Source: Crocinitomicaceae bacterium (GTDB taxonomy: Bacteria; Bacteroidota; Bacteroidia; Flavobacteriales_D; Crocinitomicaceae). From it: DNA of 6,894 nt. The notes beneath the pieces are model-generated. The model saw only the letters and a program-made list of their open reading frames with translations. It was not told the origin of the DNA and did no database searches. The DNA is taken from positions 1-6,894 of the forward strand of contig JAURNA010000309.1 in the NCBI GenBank assembly GCA_030830385.1, read 5' to 3'. The position numbers and the translations under genes were made by a program. Shown here piece by piece: positions 1-5,563 of the stretch (the first letter of the stretch is position 1; every line of letters starts with the position of its first letter).

Positions 1-2
1 CC

Positions 3-68
3 AGCCTGGCCTACATTCCTTATGCTTTCGGAGATCAGCACATTGAGCGATTGATCGTGCCAACGTAA
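3..68 (+). CDS. Possible C-terminal end of a plus-strand gene (left-truncated)
   Basis: This frame is open from the left edge and ends at TAA (66-68). Its last residues are SLAYIPYAFGDQHIERLIVP plus one Thr. The codons are common ones for this window, so it could be the tail of an upstream gene on the same strand as the other four. It competes directly with the minus-strand reading of the same bases: the two are codon-aligned antisense, so one can look protein-like simply because the other is. With only 21 residues no family can be named. There is no terminator-like hairpin after the stop, which slightly weakens the call. Confidence 0.25.
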   Translation, partial: SLAYIPYAFGDQHIERLIVPT

Positions 69-272
69 AAAAGAAAGTCAGCGTTGACCCGCTTTCCGGG
101 ATCGCCACACGATGGAGCGAACCGTCCGGCAAAGTGCTGTTGAATGCCCCTGCCTGATCCAAAGAAAACACGCTTAGTTGCACTCCGTTGCGCTCACAAC
201 ACCCGTTAATTCACCAACAGTCGACGTCAGTTCGTACATTGCATAGTTGAATTTGTACGCATGAAACCCGAT
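3..272 (-). pseudogene. Possible decayed coding sequence or conserved repeat, minus strand
   Basis: Read on the minus strand, three stretches look like natural protein. Segment A (272 down to 177) contains FHAYKFNYAMYELTSTVGEL and stops at TAA (174-176). Segment B (from 210 down, shifted frame) contains SVFSLDQAGAFNSTLPDGS followed by HRVAIPESGSTLTFF. Segment C (65 down to 3) contains WHDQSLNVLISESIRNVGQA. A and C share one frame and B is offset, so two opposite single-base shifts would join all three into about 90 codons. The second shift falls at a run of six A (67-72), where one base fewer gives FFLRWHDQ. This could be a remnant of a gene continuing beyond the left edge, a dispersed intergenic repeat whose translation only looks protein-like, or chance. 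I recognise no family and assign no function. Confidence 0.3.
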
Positions 273-324
273 TCAAACAATTTCACCATTTTTCACAGAG
301 ATAATTTCGTAATTTCACCAGGCC

Positions 325-1539
325 ATGAAGTACCTGATTGTCTTTCTTTTCGTGCCCCTTGCCTTTGGACAAGAGGTTGATCCGAGGCATCATTTGTTGT
401 GGGAAATATCAGGAAACGGAATCAAGAAACCCTCTTACATTTTCGGAAGTTTTCATCACAACGACCGCAGGTTGTTTCGATTTACCGACTCCACCTACGT
501 TGCTTTAAACAACAGCGATGCTATCGTTTTGGAAGCGAATGTCTTCGACCTTTTCGCCGACTGGGACACACGCCTGGAACCGGTCAAACTTCGCTTCGAC
601 AATCAGGGGAAACCCTACACATGGTCTTCGGAATCCACGCTGACGCTCTACGGAGACGAAAATGGAATGCCGCAGTTTCTCGATGCTTACTTTGAGCAGT
701 ACTGTTTTAATTCAGGCAAGGAATTTTATGCCTTAGAGCAGGAAGAAGGCGAAGTGGACCTGCTCAGCAACATCGAATTTTCAGACCCCTCTCCCTCGCG
801 ATTGAAATCATTGTTGGTTTCTCAGGAAGATATTCTGGAGACCTATGTACGCGGCGATATTTATCGGGTTGACGAACTGACGCATCTGAATCTTTCGCTC
901 ACAGAAGGCTTGTATGAATCGCTCATTCTCGCACGAAATCGCTCCATGACACTCGGTCTGGATTCTCTGTTGAGAAAAGGAGAAGGATCGTTCTTCTGCG
1001 CGGTGGGAGCCGGACACCTTGCAGGAACCCGGGGAATGTTGAACTTGTTGCGCAACCATGGATTCAAGGTTCGCAGAGTTACAGCAACGTACACGGACGG
1101 ATTGTCCCTCGATCGATTGCAGGTAAGTCGACACAGATACTACACCTACAAGAACGATTCTGCCCAGTTTAGCGTGCAATTTCCCGGGAAGCCTGCCGAA
1201 TACAACGACGAGTTCGGCGGGAGCCATCTGATCTACCGCGATTTTGGTCAGGGAAATACCTACGAAATCGATGCGATCCCGCGCAACGACGAATCCTCAC
1301 TTGAGGAATATGCAGACATTTACATCGCCAGCCCGGTTGAAAGCCCGCGCTACAAAGTACAACTCGCTAACGGAGGAGATGCATACGAAGGAATTTCCGA
1401 TGCATACCCGGAAGGATTTTCATGGGTGCGTGTACTCGTAGGACCCTATCACGTGATTGTCCTCAAGGCGTACGGTGGGAATAAATTCATGAACTCCAGT
1501 CGGGCCCAACGATTCTTCGATACCACCGGATTTTTCTGA
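325..1539 (+). CDS. Secreted TraB/GumN family protein with extra C-terminal domain
   Basis: This 404-residue protein begins with a signal peptide (hydrophobic residues 3-14, likely type I cleavage after about 15; no lipobox Cys), so it is probably periplasmic or secreted. The TraB/GumN fold is seen as LLWEISG near 24-30, YIFGSFHH at 38-45 (the GxxH motif, His44), VLEAN at 68-72 with Glu70, LARNRSM at 202-208, and VGAGHLAG at 227-234 with His231. These paired His and Glu sites fit the proposed metal-dependent hydrolase/protease (Tiki-like) superfamily, but the bacterial role is unclear. Residues about 271-404 form an added domain opening with QFSVQFPGKP (281-290), a pattern common in Bacteroidota exported proteins. 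The ATG at 325 is fixed by an in-frame TAA 15 nt upstream (310-312). It sits alone, 71 nt before the next gene, which has its own candidate promoter. Family call firm; function inferred. Confidence 0.88.
   Translation: MKYLIVFLFVPLAFGQEVDPRHHLLWEISGNGIKKPSYIFGSFHHNDRRLFRFTDSTYVALNNSDAIVLEANVFDLFADWDTRLEPVKLRFDNQGKPYTWSSESTLTLYGDENGMPQFLDAYFEQYCFNSGKEFYALEQEEGEVDLLSNIEFSDPSPSRLKSLLVSQEDILETYVRGDIYRVDELTHLNLSLTEGLYESLILARNRSMTLGLDSLLRKGEGSFFCAVGAGHLAGTRGMLNLLRNHGFKVRRVTATYTDGLSLDRLQVSRHRYYTYKNDSAQFSVQFPGKPAEYNDEFGGSHLIYRDFGQGNTYEIDAIPRNDESSLEEYADIYIASPVESPRYKVQLANGGDAYEGISDAYPEGFSWVRVLVGPYHVIVLKAYGGNKFMNSSRAQRFFDTTGFF
1378..1420 (+). repeat. Short tandem near-duplication inside the TraB/GumN gene
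   Basis: GATGCATACGAAGGAATTTC at 1378 is followed directly by a second diverged copy starting GATGCATACCCGGAAGGATT at 1399. The unit is about 21 nt, and the encoded peptides are DAYEGIS and DAYPEGFS. It keeps the reading frame, so it is a small in-frame duplication or a chance structural repeat in the C-terminal domain. Confidence 0.5.
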
Positions 1540-1543
1540 ATTA

Positions 1544-1569
1544 TCGCAAAATTCAATTGAATCTTGCGA
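1544..1569. promoter_or_regulatory. 26-nt near-perfect palindrome, possible operator
   Basis: TCGCAA at 1544-1549 pairs with TTGCGA at 1564-1569, and the inner ATTCAA/TTGAAT halves meet at the centre; only one opposed pair (1550 against 1563) is mismatched. It starts 5 nt after the stop codon of the TraB/GumN gene and overlaps the possible -33 element of the next gene. It is followed by A residues rather than T residues on the plus strand, and no T-tract follows on the minus strand, so an intrinsic terminator is unlikely. A dimeric repressor or activator site is the better guess. Confidence 0.4.
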
Positions 1570-1587
1570 AAAAATAGTCAATATTTG
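1557..1587 (+). promoter_or_regulatory. Candidate Bacteroidota-type promoter for the ATPase-nuclease pair
   Basis: AATATTTG at 1580-1587 matches five of six fixed positions of the known -7 box TAnnTTTG. A TTG at 1557-1559 lies 20 nt upstream, within the 17-23 nt spacing known for the -33 TTTG element. Transcription would start near 1592-1595, leaving a leader of about 16-19 nt before the ATG at 1611. The TTG lies in the centre of the palindrome at 1544-1569, so a protein bound there would overlap polymerase. This is a pattern match by eye in AT-rich DNA. Confidence 0.35.
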
Positions 1588-1610
1588 TACTTTTATACAA
1601 AACGAAGTCT

Positions 1611-2729
1611 ATGATTCCCAGAGCTCAAAAAGAGCAACTATGCGATTGCATTTCGCACAACAAACTCGTGCTGCTTAACGGACCGAGAAAAGCCGGTAAA
1701 ATGGAACTGATTCAGCAGGTTATTCGGGAACAAAACTGGACTGCCAGACACATCAATTGTACGGAGGCTTCGGGTCGAAAAACAGCATCTTCGATCGATG
1801 AATTGGCCGGATGCAACGAACGGGTGATTGTTCTTGAAGAAGCCCAATACCTTCCCGATCTGCAAGCAATTTTGGAAGCCGTACTTTCCGGTAAGGTGAA
1901 AACGACACTCGTCGTTGCGTGTTCCTATCGCCCGGAAGTTGACGACCTGTTGCTGGAAGCCATTCAAATGCAAGGGTTGGAAATTACGGTTCATGCACCC
2001 ACCTTCCATGAAGCTGCACAGCATTTTGGCCTGCCGGAAGAGGAGCGTCTGCTCGAAGAACGATTGATTTTTGGAAACTATCCGCAGGTAACCGATAATC
2101 TGGACGCGGCCAGGACAACATTAGAAGAACTAATCGACGAAGTAATCTGGACCCGCCTAGCCGCAACGGATCGAATCAACAAAGAACGGAATTTACACCA
2201 GCTACTGGTGATGTTGGCAGATGAACTCGGCGAAGTAGTCACGTACAACGACCTCGGAGAACGATGCGGTCTCGATAACGAAACGGTCAGGCGGTACATC
2301 GATTTGCTCGTTGCGAATGGAATTTTGATTCGACTGAAATCCTACCATACCCACCAGCGCTATGAATTACGGAAATCATACATGTTTTACTTCCTGGACA
2401 ACGGAATTCGAAATGCATTGATGGGCAATTTACAACCGACGTATCTGCGAAATGACATGGATCAACTGTGGAAAAACTATGTGGTCGCTGAACGTTGGAA
2501 ATGGATTCGAATGAACCGAATGAACAATGAACTTTATTTCTGGAAAACACACACAAACCAACAAATGGACATTGTGGAAGTCGGACAGAACACACGGGCC
2601 TATACAATCGATTGGCGAAAGAAAAAGACCGTAAAATTTCCAAAGTTGTTTTCTTCGTCCTACCCACAGGTGAAAACGAGTATAATCAACCGGTCAACGT
2701 ACTGGACATTCCTCACGCGCAAACAATAA
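1611..2729 (+). CDS. AAA_14/DUF4143-type ATPase with degenerate motifs
   Basis: This 372-residue protein has the layout of the Bacteroidota AAA ATPases that carry a DUF4143 C-terminus. A Walker A-like loop GPRKAGKM is at 24-31, where the usual Thr/Ser after GK is Met31. A Walker B-like VIVLEEAQ is at 72-79 (the family usually has DEAQ), with a sensor-like strand TLVVACS at 99-105. A winged-helix segment lies around 206-242, then YFLDNGIRNAL (260-270), the DUF4143 signature, and W287-E294. The nuclease-like tail usually has EID followed by EFK; here it is QQMDIVE (317-323) and YTIDWRKKK (331-339), so key acidic and Lys positions look changed. It may be a non-hydrolysing or regulatory member. 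There is no Shine-Dalgarno-like sequence, and TAG at 1575-1577 closes the frame upstream. Its stop touches the next start, so it is probably translationally coupled to the AddB-like nuclease. Family firm; cellular role unknown. Confidence 0.85.
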   Translation: MIPRAQKEQLCDCISHNKLVLLNGPRKAGKMELIQQVIREQNWTARHINCTEASGRKTASSIDELAGCNERVIVLEEAQYLPDLQAILEAVLSGKVKTTLVVACSYRPEVDDLLLEAIQMQGLEITVHAPTFHEAAQHFGLPEEERLLEERLIFGNYPQVTDNLDAARTTLEELIDEVIWTRLAATDRINKERNLHQLLVMLADELGEVVTYNDLGERCGLDNETVRRYIDLLVANGILIRLKSYHTHQRYELRKSYMFYFLDNGIRNALMGNLQPTYLRNDMDQLWKNYVVAERWKWIRMNRMNNELYFWKTHTNQQMDIVEVGQNTRAYTIDWRKKKTVKFPKLFSSSYPQVKTSIINRSTYWTFLTRKQ

Positions 2730-5528
2730 ATGCAGTTTGTTTCTGAGATAGCGAACGAGATAAAGGAATCCGGAATTCCGTTAAAGAACATCACAATTGT
2801 TGTTCCCTCCGAACGAATGCGAAAGTATCTGGTCGCAGCCTTGTTTGAAGCTTTCGGAGGTCCGGTTGTCGCCCCGGAAATGATCACCATGGACCGCTGG
2901 ATCAAATCCACGTGTCCGCATACGGTAATCGATAACACACGAGCACTCATTGAATTGTACGCAATTCATGCTGAAAAGGAAGAAAATCCCTCGTTCGAAG
3001 ACTTCTTAAACTGGGGGCAAACCCTACTGTCCGACATCAATGAAATCGATCGGTACATGCTCGAAAGCAAGCAGGTCTTTCGCAACCTCGCTGAGATCAA
3101 GGAAATTGAAAACTGGAGTTTTGCCGAAGAAAATTTATCGGACAACCAACGCAGATTCCTCGAGTTCTGGGATCGACTTCCGGGTTATTATGAAGAACTC
3201 AATCGTCGATTACTGAAAAAGAACTCGTGTTATTCGGGTTGCGCGTTTCGGTATGTTGCGGAGCACCCGAATTTACTTTTCGGAAATCAGGAAATGCACT
3301 ATATATTCGCAGGATTCAACGCACTTTCGAAGGCTGAACAAAGCATCATGAAGCAGGCCCATCGATTGGGTCGGGGACACATTCGCATCGATTCGGATCA
3401 ATGGTACCTTCGGGACGATGTGCACGAGGCCGGGCGTTTTCTCCGCATGCTGAAAGAAGAACTGGGAGGAGAAAATGTGGCGTTCGAGCGGGACGAATTA
3501 CAATCGAAAAACCTCGATGTTCAGATCATCGCGTGTGCGCAACAAACCGGTCAGGCCAAGGTCGCAGCAACGCTTTTGGAAAAATTGCCCGGAGAAGAAC
3601 TCAGGGAAACACTGCTCCTGCTGGCGGATGAATCGCTCATCGTTCCGACCTTGAAAAACCTTCCGGCATCCATCGGTAAGGCAAACATCACACTCGGGCT
3701 CCCCATTCGAAATACAGCGCTGAAAACCTGGGTAGATTTGCTGTTTTCCATTCAGCAGAACAAGCGAAAATTCAAGACGAAAGCACTGTATTTTCACGAT
3801 GTTCAAACCATCCAAAATCACCCGTTTGTACAGGCGGCAATTGAAAAGGAAGAAGCCGTTGCCCTGGCAGCCATTGCCCAAAATATCATCTCCGGAAACA
3901 AAATTTTTGTGAATACTTCGACCATCGAAGTCGGAAAAGTCACCTCTGCCTTGGTTCCCCTCCTCACAGAAGATTGGTCGGAAAATTGGCCCAAAGCCGT
4001 ATCAAAAATTCGTGAGCTCAACCGAACACTGTATCCATTTTTCGGGGCAACTCAGGCCTTTGAAAAAGCATTGCTGGAAACCTTCGACAAATCGCTGATT
4101 GATTTCGAGAATGTACTCAACGGGGAAATTCCGGAGATGAAAATGAAAAGCTTTCGCCTGCTGTTCAATCAGCATTGGTCACGAGCGGCAGTTGCGTATC
4201 ATGGGAACCCGATGGACGGACTGCAAATCATGGGATTGCTCGAAACGCGCGGTCTGGACTTCAAAAACATCATTTGCCTGGGAATGAACGAAGGAAATCT
4301 TCCTCCCACTAATCCGTTGCAAACGCTGATACCCATGGACCTTCGGCGCTTCCTGGGACTGCCAACGCCAAGGGAAAAACAAGGATTGTTCGCACATCAT
4401 TTTTACCGATTGCTGCATGCGTGCGAACAACTCTGGGTCACATACACACGCACAGACGAAACCCTGGGGAGCAACGAACCGAGTCGCTACCTGCTGCAAC
4501 TTGAGATGGAATTGGCGCGTATCAACCCGAACGTCCAAATCACACAGAGCATCTACGCATTGGATGCAGAGGTCAAAAACGAACATCATCCCATTGTAAA
4601 AACACCGGAAGTTTTGCGCCGGATCGATGAGTTATTGATGGCCTCCACGTCAGCTTCCATGCTCAAGAAATACCTGAGCTGCCCGTTGGATTTTTACTAT
4701 CGATACGTCATGGATTTCGGAGAATCAGATGAGGTGGAAGAGGAAATCGAACACAGTACATTCGGAACGTTCATCCACAGTACGCTCGAAGTATTGTACC
4801 GGCCGTTTTCCCGGTTGGACGAAAGAGGAAACCCGGTCATTCCCGAACCTCCATTGTTGGGCAGTGCTGACATTCAGCGTTTTCTCAGCGACTACAAAGT
4901 GGTGTTGAAGCAGCAGTTTTTACAACATTTCAACAACGATGAACAGGCTTTCAGCCGGGGAAAAAACCTGCTGTCGTATCGTATGGCGCAGGAGTTAACG
5001 GAGCGCTTTCTCAAAGCTGAGAAGGCATTTATAGAAGCCAACGGAGCCATCCGAATCGAGGCCCTGGAACTCGAAGTGCAACACAACCTGAACGTCACGG
5101 TGAACAGCGTGGAGAAAACCGTTTGCCTGAGAGGTTTTATTGATCGTGTTGATAAAATTGGCGATACCCTGCGCATCATCGATTACAAATCGGGAAAGGT
5201 GAACGCTGCCGATGTGCAGTTCCGACGGGATGATTCCACCGTAGAGCAACTTGTAGATTCGTTCTCGAAACGCAAACACGTGCTGCAATTGTTGATGTAC
5301 GCGTATCTGTTCGGGAAAAAAACGGGAAATGCCGCCCAATCCATCATTATTTCCTTTGTATCCGGCAAGGGAGAACCTTTTTCGCTGGAATCAAAAGCAC
5401 TCTCGGAGCAGGCATTGCTGGACGCTTTTCCGGAGTGCATCGAACGCATCCTTGAAGGGATGTACGACACCGAAATTCCCTTCCTGCACAAAGATGACCG
5501 CTATAATTTCTGCTTGTATTGCGAGTAA
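2730..5528 (+). CDS. AddB-like PD-(D/E)XK nuclease (RecB-family exonuclease domain)
   Basis: This 932-residue protein resembles the Bacteroidota AddB-type subunit of an AddAB-like enzyme, which processes double-strand DNA ends for homologous recombination in the cytoplasm. The N-terminal region (ITIVVPSERMRKYL, 21-34) follows the helicase-like fold but has no Walker A, so it should not hydrolyse ATP. Helicase motif V- and VI-like pieces remain: GLLETRGLDF at 502-511, LGMNEGNLP at 517-525 and TYTRTDE at 571-577. The nuclease domain starts at SMLKKYLSCPLDFYYRYV (643-660) and holds FGTFIHSTLE (678-687, His683), RGFIDRVD (801-808, Asp805), IIDYKSGK (816-823, Asp818 and Lys820) and QLLMYAYL (853-860). 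Cys651, Cys928 and Cys931 fit the AddB 4Fe-4S set, but the protein ends one residue after Cys931, so the expected fourth Cys is missing. No addA-type helicase gene is in the window. ATG 2730 is the earliest start possible, because a TAA directly precedes it. Confidence 0.9.
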   Translation: MQFVSEIANEIKESGIPLKNITIVVPSERMRKYLVAALFEAFGGPVVAPEMITMDRWIKSTCPHTVIDNTRALIELYAIHAEKEENPSFEDFLNWGQTLLSDINEIDRYMLESKQVFRNLAEIKEIENWSFAEENLSDNQRRFLEFWDRLPGYYEELNRRLLKKNSCYSGCAFRYVAEHPNLLFGNQEMHYIFAGFNALSKAEQSIMKQAHRLGRGHIRIDSDQWYLRDDVHEAGRFLRMLKEELGGENVAFERDELQSKNLDVQIIACAQQTGQAKVAATLLEKLPGEELRETLLLLADESLIVPTLKNLPASIGKANITLGLPIRNTALKTWVDLLFSIQQNKRKFKTKALYFHDVQTIQNHPFVQAAIEKEEAVALAAIAQNIISGNKIFVNTSTIEVGKVTSALVPLLTEDWSENWPKAVSKIRELNRTLYPFFGATQAFEKALLETFDKSLIDFENVLNGEIPEMKMKSFRLLFNQHWSRAAVAYHGNPMDGLQIMGLLETRGLDFKNIICLGMNEGNLPPTNPLQTLIPMDLRRFLGLPTPREKQGLFAHHFYRLLHACEQLWVTYTRTDETLGSNEPSRYLLQLEMELARINPNVQITQSIYALDAEVKNEHHPIVKTPEVLRRIDELLMASTSASMLKKYLSCPLDFYYRYVMDFGESDEVEEEIEHSTFGTFIHSTLEVLYRPFSRLDERGNPVIPEPPLLGSADIQRFLSDYKVVLKQQFLQHFNNDEQAFSRGKNLLSYRMAQELTERFLKAEKAFIEANGAIRIEALELEVQHNLNVTVNSVEKTVCLRGFIDRVDKIGDTLRIIDYKSGKVNAADVQFRRDDSTVEQLVDSFSKRKHVLQLLMYAYLFGKKTGNAAQSIIISFVSGKGEPFSLESKALSEQALLDAFPECIERILEGMYDTEIPFLHKDDRYNFCLYCE

Positions 5529-5549
5529 TCGTGGATCGCAAATGTTTTC

Positions 5550-5557
5550 TAAATTTG
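5550..5557 (+). promoter_or_regulatory. Exact -7 promoter box close to the transglutaminase start
   Basis: TAAATTTG is a perfect match to the Bacteroidota -7 consensus TAnnTTTG and ends 6 nt before the ATG at 5564. Transcription would start at or next to the start codon, giving a leaderless or near-leaderless message. No good TTTG-like -33 element is visible 17-23 nt upstream, so the match may be chance and the gene may instead be read through from the nuclease gene 35 nt upstream. Confidence 0.35.
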
Positions 5558-5563
5558 TTGTCC

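Larger units (their letters stand above)
1..324. other. Left intergenic region with no intact gene
   Basis: No complete reading frame of convincing length lies here. The left part (about 1-272) is protein-like on the minus strand in broken frames, and a short plus-strand frame runs off the left edge and stops at 68; both are described separately. The stretch around 215-232 contains overlapping GTCGAC and GACGTC palindromes. Upstream of the 325 start, TGAATTTG at 248-255 is a one-mismatch match to the Bacteroidota -7 box TAnnTTTG, but no TTTG-like -33 element sits at the usual distance, so I do not call it a promoter. I see no U-tract hairpin terminator, no tRNA-like cloverleaf and no tandem repeat. 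The part from about 275 to 324 is AT-rich and is probably the 5' leader of the 325 gene. Confidence 0.6.

Noticed and set aside
67..157. Plus-strand open frame reading KKVSVDPLSGIATRW and ending at TGA (155-157)
   Set aside because: No start codon with a plausible context, very short, and it overlaps the more protein-like minus-strand reading.
808..1227. Minus-strand open frame of 139 codons inside the TraB/GumN gene
   Set aside because: It lies antisense to well-supported TraB/GumN motifs and its translation shows no recognisable domain or signal.
1544..1575. Palindrome as an intrinsic terminator for the TraB/GumN gene
   Set aside because: The hairpin is AT-rich and is followed by A residues on the plus strand, with no T-tract on either side in the right orientation.
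4179..4589. Minus-strand open frame of 136 codons inside the nuclease gene
   Set aside because: Antisense to the motif V/VI-like region of the AddB-like protein; Cys/Gln-rich translation without a family pattern.
1611..5528. ATPase plus nuclease as a new defence system
   Set aside because: The nuclease has the features of a housekeeping AddB-type repair subunit, and there are no mobile-element, toxin or defence-island genes nearby; the pairing alone is not enough.
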